A stretch of DNA of 64,000 bases from Alphaproteobacteria bacterium (GCA_017983635.1 JAGOBA010000004.1:310001-374000), one strand, 5' to 3'. Counted from the first letter of the stretch, positions 49,082 to 59,588 are shown. The notes: a model not told the origin generated them from the sequence alone. Translations and numbers: made by a program.

Positions 49082-50767
49082 ATGCGTTTTGTGGCCGCTG
49101 TCGTCAGCGTAATCATCGTGTCGTTGGGCCTTGGGGGCGCCGCCGCTTATTTGAGCGTCGACCTCACGCCGCCCGGACTTGAGCTGTTGCGGCCTGCGCC
49201 GTCGGCGACCGTGGCTCGTGTTGAACGCGAAGAGAAGCAGCGCACCATTCAAGTTGAAGCCAGCGGCTGCAAGTACTGCGCCGCTCTAGCCGAGATGGCC
49301 AAGACGTTCTCGCGCCGCGCGGAGATCGCGCGCACGCACGCTGCGGCGTTGCAGAAGGCGCTTCCGCAAGTATCGGATGAAACGCAACTTGCGGCTCTCC
49401 GCCAAGACGAACTCAAGGCAGCCAAAGCGGCGGCATCTCGTGCAGAGGCCGCCGCTTCCGTTTTGACCGGCTGGGCCAGCCGCTGCAAGTCGGAAGACTT
49501 CTGCAAGGCGCCGATGGTCACGAAGGTTGCGTGTACGGCCAACGAATCTCATGCAGCGTCCGCGCTGCTCATCGCCGCAGCGGTCCACAATGCTGCGCAG
49601 CAATGCGCAGGTGCCTCATGCCCGGCTGTCGACTGCCAAGCATCGGCGGCCCTTCGAGCCGACATGGGGCGTGTCGCGCAAGAACTTGGAATCTCTGGCG
49701 CCGCGATAGCACAGCTCCCCGTCGGACCATCGACCGTCAAGGCCGAGTTGACGCGGATCACGGACGAAACGAACTACGTCGCGAACATGCTGCCGCTGAT
49801 GCTCGATTCGAAGCGCGCCACCGAAAGCAGACTGAACAGGCTCGCGCCCGAGCTTGCCGACGAACGCGCGGTGTCTGTGGCGCAGCTCGCTTCCGTGATG
49901 GAACAGGCTGCGGCGGTTAGCGACAGCAAGAGCGACCCACGCACGGAAGCGGCTTGGCGTCTAAAGTCCCTAGCCACGCATCTTGCGGCCCTTGGCAAGT
50001 TGACCTCCACCGACAGTGCGGCGCTTGATTGGCAAGCGACGGCGGACTCCTTAGGCGCTGCGCTCACCGACCTTGCGCGCCTTCAAGCAATGCTCGACCG
50101 GCCCGGCCCCAACGCGTCTTGCGCGACGGCCAATATTGCCGCCCAGCAACTGCGCGAAGCTGGCGCCATGCTTGACGTGTGCCGTATGCGCTCGGCCTGC
50201 ATCGGCCGTGGTGGCGCCGGCATGACCAAGGCATCTGCGGGCGACATCGACACGGCTATTCAGCGTGCGAAAACCACGGCCGACGGTCTGATCGTCAACG
50301 AGATTAGTGCGGAAGAAAACGTCATTCAGGCCGCGGCAGGTGGCGAGCCGAAGCTAATCGATGTGCTGCGTTCGCAAGGCGTTTGCCGGCGGGCCGGCCA
50401 ACTCATACAGGCTTCCACGGCAGCCCCCGTTGTGACCCAAGCCGTGGCAACGGCGGCCGTGCCGCCAGCCCTTGCTCCGGCAGCCGGCGTGATGTCGCCC
50501 CAGGATGTGATCGCCGGTGCCGTGGACACAGCGCTGAACGCTCCCGCCGTTGTCGACGGGGCCGCGCCGCCGAGCGAGGAGATCTTGCCGGCAGCAGTTC
50601 AACCGCGGCCCATGGAGGCGAGCGATCCGGAGCTGCTTCCCGCCGCAGCCCCGCCGCGTACGGCTGCAGCGCCGAAAGTCAGCGCGCCAACCGTGTCTTT
50701 TGTTTCGGGTGGCGAGGGCGGGCCGGTGCTGTCTGCGCCCCCGATGGAAAAGCCGAAGGGCAAGTGA
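49082..50767 (+). CDS. Cysteine-rich exported/anchored protein of unknown function
   Basis: About 561 residues from the ATG at 49082. A single N-terminal helix (RFVAAVVSVIIVSLGLGGAAAY) anchors it. The body is mostly helical, Ala-rich with long amphipathic segments, and carries paired cysteines at intervals: GCKYCAALAE (residues 63-66), SRCKSEDFCK, CAGASCPAVDC, SCATAN, VCRMRSAC and GVCRRAG. These would form disulfides in the periplasm. A proline-rich, probably disordered tail of ~110 residues follows (AVPPALAPAAG..., EILPAAVQPRPMEAS, PMEKPKGK). I do not recognise any family. It may be a periplasmic scaffold or cell-envelope linker (speculation). Confidence 0.7.
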   Translation: MRFVAAVVSVIIVSLGLGGAAAYLSVDLTPPGLELLRPAPSATVARVEREEKQRTIQVEASGCKYCAALAEMAKTFSRRAEIARTHAAALQKALPQVSDETQLAALRQDELKAAKAAASRAEAAASVLTGWASRCKSEDFCKAPMVTKVACTANESHAASALLIAAAVHNAAQQCAGASCPAVDCQASAALRADMGRVAQELGISGAAIAQLPVGPSTVKAELTRITDETNYVANMLPLMLDSKRATESRLNRLAPELADERAVSVAQLASVMEQAAAVSDSKSDPRTEAAWRLKSLATHLAALGKLTSTDSAALDWQATADSLGAALTDLARLQAMLDRPGPNASCATANIAAQQLREAGAMLDVCRMRSACIGRGGAGMTKASAGDIDTAIQRAKTTADGLIVNEISAEENVIQAAAGGEPKLIDVLRSQGVCRRAGQLIQASTAAPVVTQAVATAAVPPALAPAAGVMSPQDVIAGAVDTALNAPAVVDGAAPPSEEILPAAVQPRPMEASDPELLPAAAPPRTAAAPKVSAPTVSFVSGGEGGPVLSAPPMEKPKGK

Positions 50768-50768
50768 T

Positions 50769-51182
50769 CTAGCTTGAGGCGCGCGCGTCTGCGCGAATGC
50801 GTTCCACCATCGCGAAGAGGCCGTTCGACCGCTGCTGACTTAAGTGCGTGTCGAGCCCCAACGTGTGCAGCACGGCGCGGGCATCGATCGCCAAGATCTC
50901 GGCCGACGTCTTACCCGAGTAGAGCTGGAGCAAGATCGCGATCAACCCCCGCACGATGTGTGCGTCGCTGTCCCCCACGAATGTCAGCACCTCGTGGCCG
51001 TTGGCGGTTTGGCGCTTTGATACCAACCAAACCTGACTGGCACAGCCTCGAACCTTTACGGCGTCCGTGCGCAACGCGGGATCCAGCGGCGTCATCTTCC
51101 GGCCGAGCTCGATGATGTAGCGGTAGCGCTCATCCCACTCGTCGATCACGCCGAAATCGTCAATGATCTCTTGGATGCCCAT
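50769..51182 (-). CDS. sufE: Cysteine desulfuration protein SufE
   Basis: About 137 residues from the ATG at 51182 (a GTG three codons earlier is also possible). The SufE fold is clear: IQEIIDDFGVIDEWDERYRYIIELGRKM, the reactive cysteine in VRGCASQVWLVSK, and LIAILLQLYSGKTSAEIL, HLSQQRSNGLFAMVERIR. It accepts persulfide sulfur from SufS for Fe-S cluster assembly. No suf genes are nearby, as is common for lone sufE. It follows a MaoC gene by 12 bp. Confidence 0.95.
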   Translation of the reverse strand: MGIQEIIDDFGVIDEWDERYRYIIELGRKMTPLDPALRTDAVKVRGCASQVWLVSKRQTANGHEVLTFVGDSDAHIVRGLIAILLQLYSGKTSAEILAIDARAVLHTLGLDTHLSQQRSNGLFAMVERIRADARASS

Positions 51183-51194
51183 CAAACCCACGGT

Positions 51195-51677
51195 TCAGGG
51201 CGTCGTGCCCCTCAGGCGCAACAGATAGACGTGGCGGCCCTCCAGCACCAGGGTCCGGTCCTGATTGTGAACCGTGGCCCTCATGGCAACCAAACCGGTT
51301 GTCCGCTGGGCCGTCAGCTCCGTCACGGTTAGAGCGGGGTAGAGCGTGTCGCCGGCGTAGACGCCTTTCAAGAACTTCGCCTGCACCTCGACAAAGCCGA
51401 TTAAGGCATCGCCGATCATATGGGGAAACAAGCCGGCCCCGGCTGCGGTGAAGCTCAGCACTTGCAGCCCGTGCGCCAGGAGCCCTTTGTGCCCATGCGC
51501 ACGGCAATACTCGACGTCGTAATGTATCGGATGGTTGTCCTGCGACACCGTCTGAAACGCAGCAAAATTTGCCTCGCCGATCGTGCGCGAGGGCAGGGCA
51601 AAGACCTCGCCGACTCTCAGATCTTCGAACGCGCGCTGCGGAACGACCCGGTGCTCTGCCGGATCGAAGGCACTCAC
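51195..51677 (-). CDS. MaoC-like dehydratase (hot-dog fold)
   Basis: A 160-residue protein starting at a GTG at 51677 which overlaps the GNAT gene stop by 4 bp (GTGA). The hydratase motif is VSQDNHPIHYDVEYCRAHGHKGLLAHG, with the Asp/His pair and the GH.G..aHG turn; then FLKGVYAGDTLYPALTVTEL. A second MaoC homologue lies at 27609, but with a different neighbourhood. It probably acts on CoA thioesters; substrate unknown. It sits in an operon GNAT - MaoC - SufE. Confidence 0.9.
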   Translation of the reverse strand: MSAFDPAEHRVVPQRAFEDLRVGEVFALPSRTIGEANFAAFQTVSQDNHPIHYDVEYCRAHGHKGLLAHGLQVLSFTAAGAGLFPHMIGDALIGFVEVQAKFLKGVYAGDTLYPALTVTELTAQRTTGLVAMRATVHNQDRTLVLEGRHVYLLRLRGTTP

Positions 51678-52198
51678 CGCTCCATCTCCACCAACTTCTT
51701 CAACGCCGGCGCATCGAGGCGATAGTGCAGCAAGTCGTCCTGATGCACGAAGCCGATCCGGTCGAGCGATGAGCGCGAGGGGTTGGCGTGCACCATGTTG
51801 AGCTGAAGCCCCTTGCAGCCGCGGTCGCGCGCGATGCGCGCCACCTCCTGCACTAGGTGAAACCCGACGCCCGTGCCGCGCACCGCCTCATCGACGAAGA
51901 GGTCCGTGATTTGCAGCGACGACGCGCCTTCCCAAATCGAATAGTTGGTCTGGAACATGGCGAGGCCCACCGGCGCGCCAAAGCGCTCCGCGATCAGTGC
52001 CTCGAATTGCGGCGTCGCACCGAAGCCCGCGCGCCGCAGCTCCGCGGCGCTCGCCGATACGCGATTGTCGACGCCTTGATATTCGGCCAGCGCATGAACC
52101 ATGCGAAGCATCGCTTCGCAGTCGTCGGTGTTGGCTTTGCGGATTGTGACGGACGTGTTCGTGGCTGGAAAAACTACGCTTGCGGCTGTTGCCGGCAT
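51674..52198 (-). CDS. GNAT family N-acetyltransferase
   Basis: A 174-residue acetyltransferase: an N-terminal strand TSVTIRKANTDDCEAMLRMVHALAEYQG, then the acetyl-CoA region LQITDLFVDEAVRGTGVGFHLVQEVARIARDRGCKGLQLNMVHANPSR (the motif A Q/R-x-x-G-x-G/A variant is VRGTGVG), ending in DRIGFVHQDDLLHYRL. The layout resembles diamine/thialysine N-acetyltransferases (SSAT-like), but this is not certain. First gene of the GNAT - MaoC - SufE operon. DUF5330 is 109 bp upstream. Confidence 0.9.
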   Translation of the reverse strand: MPATAASVVFPATNTSVTIRKANTDDCEAMLRMVHALAEYQGVDNRVSASAAELRRAGFGATPQFEALIAERFGAPVGLAMFQTNYSIWEGASSLQITDLFVDEAVRGTGVGFHLVQEVARIARDRGCKGLQLNMVHANPSRSSLDRIGFVHQDDLLHYRLDAPALKKLVEMER

Positions 52199-52274
52199 TT
52201 TTGTTGTGCTCCAAACGCGAGTACTGGTTTCGCCTCAACAACGCCCGGGAAGGAACAGCTTTGGGTTGTTTGAG

Positions 52275-52303
52275 GCGGCGGAGAATAGGTAGGCCTCCGC
52301 CGC
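52275..52303. repeat. Perfect inverted repeat between GNAT and DUF5330 genes
   Basis: GCGGCGGAG (52275-52283) and CTCCGCCGC (52295-52303) form a 9-bp perfect stem with an 11-nt loop, directly beyond the DUF5330 stop on the minus strand. No T-tract follows, so if it is a terminator it is a weak or Rho-assisted one. Confidence 0.45.
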
Positions 52304-52306
52304 GTG

Positions 52307-52660
52307 TCACTCAACGCGGGCGTGAATTTTTTTCGACGGTCCGAAGTGCGTTTCCGCACTTGCGAGCGGTTCTTTGGGCACACTGGCAAAGCGGCCAGCG
52401 ATATCGACCGCTAACGTGTTCGCAGCTGCAAAAGAAGCGTCAACCAGATCGTTTCCCGCCTCGCACAACTGAGGATTGGTATCGCAGACGTTCGCGGCTT
52501 GCGCGCCGAGTGCCCACAAACCATAAGTGACATTGTGCAGCTCGAACCCGAGGTCGACATCGCGGAAGTCCGCTGCGCCGTCCCCGCCCAAGCGCGCTTT
52601 CGGTGGCAGGATCACCATTGCGAGCCCGAGCCAAAAGACCGTGCGAAAAATGAATCCCAT
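52307..52660 (-). CDS. DUF5330-like small exported protein
   Basis: A 117-residue protein with a single N-terminal hydrophobic helix (FIFRTVFWLGLAMVILPPKA) followed by a soluble part with two cysteines (VCDTNPQLCEAGNDLVDAS). The start and the CDTNPQLC pattern match DUF5330, an alphaproteobacterial family of short periplasmic or membrane-tethered proteins. Function unknown. It is upstream of the GNAT operon on the same strand but separated by a hairpin. It is divergent from the DivJ-like kinase. Confidence 0.75.
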   Translation of the reverse strand: MGFIFRTVFWLGLAMVILPPKARLGGDGAADFRDVDLGFELHNVTYGLWALGAQAANVCDTNPQLCEAGNDLVDASFAAANTLAVDIAGRFASVPKEPLASAETHFGPSKKIHARVE

Positions 52661-52894
52661 GAGCCTTTTGCTCCCAACTTGGCGGGAGTTTGGCCGACGG
52701 CCGTTCGAAAGTGCTCAAAAACAAAGGCAAAATTGAACCGAACTCGCCTGCTTTCGTCGTGAACGGCGATTAGCCTGAATACGTGGTGCGGGTCGGGTGG
52801 TGCGTTTGAATCAACAGTGCCTCGAATTCGCTGCTCACTTAAACCGATCTTGCCGAAAATTGTCCGGGTCCAGGCCGGCTGCGGCCGACGCGCT

Positions 52895-52910
52895 TTAACA
52901 CTCCGTTAAC
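52895..52910 (+). promoter_or_regulatory. CtrA binding box TTAA-N7-TTAAC
   Basis: TTAA-CACTCCG-TTAAC at 52895-52910 matches the full CtrA consensus TTAA-N7-TTAA(C) of Alphaproteobacteria. It lies 44 bp before the kinase ATG at 52955, near where a promoter would be. Another half-site, TTAAC, follows at 52931. The other TTAA pairs that I checked between genes had different spacing. It suggests cell-cycle control by CtrA; this was not tested. Confidence 0.65.
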
Positions 52911-52954
52911 CTTTGCAAACCAGCCTGGCGTTAACGATTGGGGGAACGAGTCGG

Positions 52955-54705
52955 ATGGCTGCGGAGTCTAGTTTGCGTTCAATTTTAGCCAATTTTCTAC
53001 TCGATGCGTTCGACGGCGTTCTGGGGGCGGAGCCGGCGGGCGAAGCCGAAAGACGCGAGGCGTTCGTTTCGGCAAATCTCATGGCCGGCACCATAGGCGT
53101 GGCGCTTTGGCCGTTACACTGGGCACTCATCGGGCCCGTCGACGCCGTGTCCGGCGTTGCGATCTTTTTCTTGATGGTGCCGCTGTTCCTAGCGATCTGG
53201 GTGAAGGCCTGGGACGGCGATTTGGCGCGGGCCGAGACGTGCTCGGCACTTTGCCTCGCGGCATTTGTGGGGTTCATCGCGCTCGTCACCGGCGGGCTGG
53301 CATCGCCGGCGTTGCCGTGGTTGCTGGTTGCGCCAATCGAAGCAGCGGTGTCGGGGCGTCGCTCCGCCGTGTTCACGTCGACCCTTCTGGCGGGTGCAGG
53401 TTTCTTCCTTTCGGCGTGTCTCAGCTTGGTCGGTTGGCTGCCCGAGAGCCGCCTGAGCGCGGAGCTGCAGAGCGTCGTCTACCCGGTCTCGCTTTTCGCC
53501 GCGTTGATCGTGAGCATGTTTTCCCTGCGTGCCTTCCAGCGCCGCCACGCGCAGGAAGCTGCCCGCACAAAAGCGGACGCCGATATGCACCGCGCGCTCA
53601 CCGACCACTCGCTCGATCTCATCACGCGCCATACCACGAACGGTACGGTCCTCTACGCGTCACCCGCGGCCGAGAATATGTTGGGGCTCAGCGCACACGA
53701 GCTTGAGGGCTTGAGCCCGGCGATGATCGTGCACATCCAGGACCTGAAGCAGGTCGAGCAAGCCTTCGCCCGCGCCGCGCGCGGTGAGACGCAGAACATC
53801 GCGTTCCGTCTGCGCCGCCGCGATGGCTCTTACGTGGCGGTCGAGATGCGCGCCCAGCGCGCCGGCGACGCCATTGTTGCCGTCACGCGCGACATGTCGG
53901 CGGCCAGCGCCGAGCGTGTTGAGCTTGAAACAGCGCGCGACAAGGCCGAAGAGGTCAGTCGCGCCAAGTCGCGCTTCCTCGCTTCCGTCAGTCACGAGCT
54001 TCGCACGCCGCTGAACGCCATCATCGGCTTCTCCGACGTGATGCGGCACGAAGTGATGGGGCCGATCGGCACGCCGAAGTACCGCGAGTATGCCGAACTC
54101 ATCCGCAACTCCGGCGCTCACCTCGTTGATCTGATATCTGACCTGCTCGATATGTCGAAGATCGAGGCTGGCAAGTTCACCATCGAACGCCGTCTCGTCG
54201 AATTAAAGCCTCTCGCCGAAGAATGCGTCGCGATGGTGCAACTTGCGGCCAACGAAGCGGGCGTCGAGCTGAGTTGCGATGTGGCCGAGGGGCTCAACCT
54301 CATGGCCGATCGACGCGCTTTGAAGCAGAGCATGATCAACCTGCTGTCGAATGCGATCAAGTTCACGTTGACCGAAGGCCGTGTCGTCCTTCGCGCCCGC
54401 CGCGCAGGCACCGACATCGAACTGTCCGTCAGCGACACGGGCGTCGGCATTCCTGAACAGGATCTCGCCCGCATCGGCAAGCCGTTTGAGCAGGTTGAAG
54501 GCGGCCTACAGCGCGCACACAAAGGCACCGGCCTTGGTCTGTCGCTCGTAAAGGCCTTGGCCGAGCTCCACGGTGGCTCCATGGATATTCAAAGCGCACT
54601 CGGCGACGGCACCACCGTGACGCTGCGCCTGCCCATCGCGGCCCGCGACGACGTCCCGGCCGAAGAAGGGACGCTGGTCTATCCGGAACGCTTCCGGGTG
54701 AGGGC

Positions 54706-54709
<4 letters not shown>
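52955..54709 (+). CDS. Membrane PAS-domain sensor histidine kinase, DivJ/PleC-like
   Basis: About 584 residues from the ATG at 52955. Five or six hydrophobic segments in the first ~200 residues (ALWPLHWALIGPVDAVSG, AIFFLMVPLFLAIWV and more) precede a PAS domain (~residues 212-325), then HisKA with FLASVSHELRTPLNAIIGFSDVM (H347) and HATPase (SMINLLSNAIKFT, SVSDTGVGIPEQDLARIGKPFEQ, HKGTGLGLSLVKALAELHGG). 'GP.GTPKYREYAELI..SG.HL..LI.DLLDMSKIEAGKF' is the pattern of the DivJ/PleC/PdhS group that phosphorylates DivK and PleD. The membrane-PAS-kinase plan fits DivJ best, but the orthologue was not verified. A CtrA box precedes it. Confidence 0.9.
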
Positions 54710-55794
<1,085 letters not shown>

Positions 55795-55799
55795 GCGCG

Positions 55800-56630
55800 T
55801 CAGGCGACTCCTACTTTGCGCTCGGTCGTGCCGAGTTGGCGAACCCACTCGGCCAGGACGACAAGCGCGCATGAAACGATCAAGATCAGCGCACCCAGCG
55901 CCAGCACGCTGGGCAGTTTGTTCGGAAAGCGCAGCTGGCTCCAGATATAGACGGGCAGCGTCGGCTGTTGTCCCTGCAGGAAGAACGAAAGCAGGAACTC
56001 ATCGAACGACACGATGAACGACAACAGCAAGCTCGACACGATTCCAGGCGCAACCAGCGGAAACGTCACCCGCCAGAACGTCATCCACGGCGTCTCGCCC
56101 AGATCCATCGACGCCTCCTCGAGGCTCTTGTCGAAACCATCGAGGCGCGACGTCAACACCGCCATCGCAAACGGCGTGCACAGCATCACGTGCCCGATAG
56201 TGATCGTGATCAGAGAGAGCGAGATCGAGAGCGCGTTGACCAGAATGAGGAGCGCAATGCCCAAGATGATCTCAGGAATGAACAGTGGAAGCATAATGAG
56301 CCCGGTGACCGCCGCCTGGCCCGGCATTCGATAGCGCGTCACCGCCTTTGCGCCCAGCAGCCCCAAGATCGTGGCGACGATCGATGCCACGGCGCCGACT
56401 TTCAGGCTCGCATACAGTGCCCGCAGCATGTCTTGATCCGCGAACGCCTGCTCGTACCATTTGGTCGTGAAGCCCTTGAGCGGAAACGCCACGAAGATCG
56501 AGTCGTTGAGCGAAAAGACCGGCAGGAACAGGACCGGGATGTAAAGAAACAGCAGATAGGCAACGGCGAACGTGCCCAAGAGACCGCCGGTATCGCCCAT
56601 CCGCTTTGCTTGGCGCGTGGGTTTTGTCAT
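55800..56630 (-). CDS. Polyamine-type ABC transporter permease (PotC-like)
   Basis: About 276 residues from the ATG at 56630, overlapping the first permease by 4 bp (ATGA). Six or seven membrane helices. The EAA loop is EEASMDLGETPWMTFWRVTFPLVAPG, and the N-terminal LFLYIPVLFLPVFSLNDS is typical of PotC/YdcV permeases. A conserved DEFLLSFFLQG segment follows. Together with the ATPase and PotB-like permease it should form a complex importing polyamines or a similar solute (e.g. putrescine or spermidine). Confidence 0.9.
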   Translation of the reverse strand: MTKPTRQAKRMGDTGGLLGTFAVAYLLFLYIPVLFLPVFSLNDSIFVAFPLKGFTTKWYEQAFADQDMLRALYASLKVGAVASIVATILGLLGAKAVTRYRMPGQAAVTGLIMLPLFIPEIILGIALLILVNALSISLSLITITIGHVMLCTPFAMAVLTSRLDGFDKSLEEASMDLGETPWMTFWRVTFPLVAPGIVSSLLLSFIVSFDEFLLSFFLQGQQPTLPVYIWSQLRFPNKLPSVLALGALILIVSCALVVLAEWVRQLGTTERKVGVA

Positions 56631-57544
56631 CGGATCTGCCTCACGGCGAGCTGCATCGCCGTTACGAATAGGATCACGAGGATAGCGACCGCCGCCATCG
56701 CCGAGAGTGCCAAGGCTGCGCCCAGCGGCCAGTCGTTGATCTTCAAGAACAGCACCTGGATGCTGTAGGCGATCATCTGTCCCGTAGGGCCCCCGACCAA
56801 CTGCGGCGTTACGTAGTCGCCTGTGGTGGGAACGAATATCAGCACCGATGCGCCGATCACACCGGGTAGCGATAAGGGAAACGTCACCCGCCAGAATCGA
56901 GCCCACGCACCGTCGCCGAGATCCGCGGCCGCCTCCAGCAAGGTCCGGTCGATCTTTTCCAACGACACGTAAATCGGCAGGATGGCAAACGCCGCGTAAG
57001 CATGCGCGAGCGTGATCACTACGGCGGACTGATTGTAGAGCAGGAACTCCAGCGGTTCATTGATCAAGCCGAGCGAGATCAACCCGGAATTGATCACGCC
57101 GTTGAAGCCTAATATCACCTTCCACGAAAAGGCGCGCAGCAAGTAGCTCGTCCAGAAGGGAATCGTGAGCAGGATGAGCCATACGAACTTGTATTTCTTT
57201 ACGCCGAACGCGACGTAGTAGGCCATTGGGTAGGCCAGCCCGACCGTCACCAGTGTGACCAGACCTGACGTACCGATTGTGCGCCAAAAAATCGCCCAGT
57301 AACTTTCTTTTGCGATCACGTCCCGATAGCGGTCGGCGGTGAACGTGGTGTCGACCTGCAAACCGGTCTGCGTCCAAAACGAGTACAGCCCCAGCATGAT
57401 CAGCGGCGCTGCGAGTAGCACCACCATCGTGATCATCACCGGCGAGAGCAGGGCATAGCCCTTCGCCGCGTCGGAGCGCAGGTAGAACGCCCTCAACCGG
57501 TCGAGGAATCCAGGCGCGGCGCTTGGCTGCGTGGTTGCCGTCAA
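56627..57544 (-). CDS. Polyamine-type ABC transporter permease (PotB-like)
   Basis: A 305-residue permease starting at a TTG (57544) six bases after GGGGA. Six or seven helices; EAA loop EAAADLGDGAWARFWRVTFPLSLPG and the FWTSYLLRAFSWKVIL and PTTGDYVTPQLVGGPTG stretches typical of PotB/PotH. It is first in a three-gene operon (PotB-, PotC-, PotA-like). A periplasmic substrate-binding protein (PotD/PotF), normally in such operons, is absent here and must lie elsewhere. Confidence 0.9.
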   Translation of the reverse strand: MTATTQPSAAPGFLDRLRAFYLRSDAAKGYALLSPVMITMVVLLAAPLIMLGLYSFWTQTGLQVDTTFTADRYRDVIAKESYWAIFWRTIGTSGLVTLVTVGLAYPMAYYVAFGVKKYKFVWLILLTIPFWTSYLLRAFSWKVILGFNGVINSGLISLGLINEPLEFLLYNQSAVVITLAHAYAAFAILPIYVSLEKIDRTLLEAAADLGDGAWARFWRVTFPLSLPGVIGASVLIFVPTTGDYVTPQLVGGPTGQMIAYSIQVLFLKINDWPLGAALALSAMAAVAILVILFVTAMQLAVRQIR

Positions 57545-57708
57545 GTCAGTCCCCGTGCGGCCCGTGCCTCGAGCCCGATGGCCCCCATCTTGTGAGAATC
57601 CGGCGGCGCCCGCAACAGTCCGTTCCGGCCCTGGGGTTAACCCATCCCCGGATTTGTGTCGCCGGCTGCGTGTGCCTTAACATCGGGCCAAAGAGGATCG
57701 AGCGATCG

Positions 57709-59025
57709 ATGACCAAGAAAGCGACCCATATCTCCGCGGCAGAGGCTGCAAAGCTGGTTAAGCCGGGCATGTGGCTCGACTATGGCGTGACGCTGAATCA
57801 ACCCGATGTCTTCGACAACGCCTTGGGCTCACGCGCCAGCGAACTCAGCGGCGTCAAGATCCGCTCTTGCCTCTCGCTGCGGCCCCGCGCGATTCTGGAA
57901 AGCGATCCGCAGGGCAAATCGTTCCATCTCTTCAATTGGCACTTTAGCGGCTACGACCGCCAGAAGCACGACGGCGGACGCTGCACCTACATCCCGCTCA
58001 ATCTGGGCGAAGTGCCCGACTATTATCGCCGCTTCCTCGATCCGGTCGACATCGCCATCGTTAAGGTGTGCCCAAAGGACAAGAGTGGCTTCTACAATTT
58101 CGGCCCAACCAACGCTTGGCACCGTGCGATGATCGAATGCGCAAAGGCGGTGATCGTCGAAGTGACGCCGTCCATGCCGTCCGTCTTTGGCGTCGACAAC
58201 GGCGTCCACGAGAGCGAGGTCGATTTCGTGATCGACGGCAATGATCTGCCGATGCCCGAACTTCACAACCCGCCGCCGAGCGACATCGACCATGCGGTCG
58301 CAAACCGCATCGTCGGTGAGATTGAGAACGGCGCGTGCGTGCAGATCGGCATCGGCGCCATGCCGAACGCGGCGTGTTCGCTGCTTGCGGAGAGTGGCGT
58401 GCGCGATCTCGGCATCCACACCGAGATGCTGACCGACGGCATCATCGATCTGATCAAAGCGGGCAGGGTGACGGGCGCGCGCAAAAAGTTAAACCCTGGC
58501 AAGACGGTCTACACCTTCGCGCTCGGTTCGAAGAGGATGTACGACACGCTGGCGAACAATGCGGAGTTCGAGTGCCGTCCTGTCGATTACACAAACATGC
58601 CGCACATAATTATGCAGAACGACAAGATGGTCTCGATCAACAACACGACGCAGATCGATTTGCAGGGACAATGCGCGTCGGAGTCCGACGGCCATCGCCA
58701 CTTGACCGGGACGGGTGGCCAACTCCAGTTTGTGCGCGGCGCTTATGCGTCGAAGGGCGGCAAGTCGTTCATGCTGCTCTCTTCGACCTATGAGAAAAAG
58801 GGCCAACGCAAGAGCCGTATCGTCCTCGACCTAACCCCCGGCAATATCGTTACCACGCCGCGCTCTGACACGATGTACGTGGTGACCGAGCACGGCATGA
58901 CGAACCTCAAAGGCAAATCTGTCGCCGACCGCGCCAAAGCCCTGATCGCACTCGCCCACCCCGACTTCCGCGAAGGCCTGGAACGCCAAGCCCACCAGCA
59001 CGGGCTATTGCGCGCTCACAATTGA
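57709..59025 (+). CDS. Acetyl-CoA hydrolase/CoA-transferase family protein
   Basis: About 438 residues from the ATG at 57709 (AAGAGGA upstream); the longer frame from 57523 does not fit. It is a two-domain CoA transferase of the Cat1/AbfT family: VQIGIGAMPNAACSLL (oxyanion hole), the catalytic Glu239 in LGIHTEMLTDGIIDLI, and later DLTPGNIVTTPRSDTMYVVTEHG. The probable reaction is transfer of CoA between acetyl-CoA (or a short acyl-CoA) and acids such as butyrate, succinate or 4-hydroxybutyrate. It stands divergent from the ABC operon, with 164 bp of intergenic DNA. Its stop overlaps the next gene's stop by 10 bp. Confidence 0.9.
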   Translation: MTKKATHISAAEAAKLVKPGMWLDYGVTLNQPDVFDNALGSRASELSGVKIRSCLSLRPRAILESDPQGKSFHLFNWHFSGYDRQKHDGGRCTYIPLNLGEVPDYYRRFLDPVDIAIVKVCPKDKSGFYNFGPTNAWHRAMIECAKAVIVEVTPSMPSVFGVDNGVHESEVDFVIDGNDLPMPELHNPPPSDIDHAVANRIVGEIENGACVQIGIGAMPNAACSLLAESGVRDLGIHTEMLTDGIIDLIKAGRVTGARKKLNPGKTVYTFALGSKRMYDTLANNAEFECRPVDYTNMPHIIMQNDKMVSINNTTQIDLQGQCASESDGHRHLTGTGGQLQFVRGAYASKGGKSFMLLSSTYEKKGQRKSRIVLDLTPGNIVTTPRSDTMYVVTEHGMTNLKGKSVADRAKALIALAHPDFREGLERQAHQHGLLRAHN

Positions 59026-59453
59026 TCGATCAGCAAAGCTGCAATTGGTGTCGCGACCGCGCAGACGACACCGACAGCACGGATGCGGGTGAAGCTTGCG
59101 CGCTCCCTATAGTGGAACCAGATCGCTCCAGCGATCGCGATCAGGGCCACATACGGCAGCACCGAACTCGCCCCACGCAAGCTGACGGAATCCGCGATTC
59201 CACCGAACAACAGGCCGGCCAGAAGACCTGAGAAAACCGTCAGAACGACCCCGGCGATTCCCGCATTCAACGCGCGTCGCTCGATGATCGGCCAATGCGC
59301 GGCGGCGATCACCAGGAGCACCGACCCGATCGCGGGCGACATCGCGAGTACCGAGAAGATGAATATGGCGATCTGGCCCAGCGCTTCGCCCAGGCCGCCG
59401 GCAAACGCGCCGACGATCGCGTTCACGAACTGCTCGATTGGATTTTGCTGCAC
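59016..59453 (-). CDS. Small polytopic membrane protein
   Basis: A 145-residue protein starting at a GTG (59453) with GAGGGG upstream. Four hydrophobic helices (AIVGAFAGGLGEALGQIAIFIFSV, a VLLVIAAAHWPIIERRAL region, GIAGVVLTVFSGLLAGLLFGG and SVLPYVALIAIAGAIWF), then a helix near the C-terminus. No recognisable family. Convergent with the CoA-transferase (10-bp overlap) and divergent from the GST gene, with 135 bp between starts. Confidence 0.6.
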   Translation of the reverse strand: MQQNPIEQFVNAIVGAFAGGLGEALGQIAIFIFSVLAMSPAIGSVLLVIAAAHWPIIERRALNAGIAGVVLTVFSGLLAGLLFGGIADSVSLRGASSVLPYVALIAIAGAIWFHYRERASFTRIRAVGVVCAVATPIAALLIDQL

Positions 59454-59588
59454 CGCGCCCCTCTAGTATCGCTGCCTGTAGGTCTAAAGCGGCCGGACCC
59501 GGCCGCGCAATGGCGCCGAGCAATAGCAGGTAGTTGACCGGCGGCCCGCAGCTGTGCCCCATGCGCCCGAACAACGGAGGCCTGCCCC

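Noticed and set aside
52310-52345. A run of seven T on the plus strand near 52326 as a terminator tail
   Set aside because: It is inside the coding region of the DUF5330-like gene on the other strand and has no hairpin directly before it.
57630-57685. GGGTTAACCC near the CoA-transferase, and a TTAAC further on, as a CtrA site
   Set aside because: The two TTAA boxes are about 40 bp apart, not 7, so it does not match the CtrA spacing. The small palindrome alone is weak.
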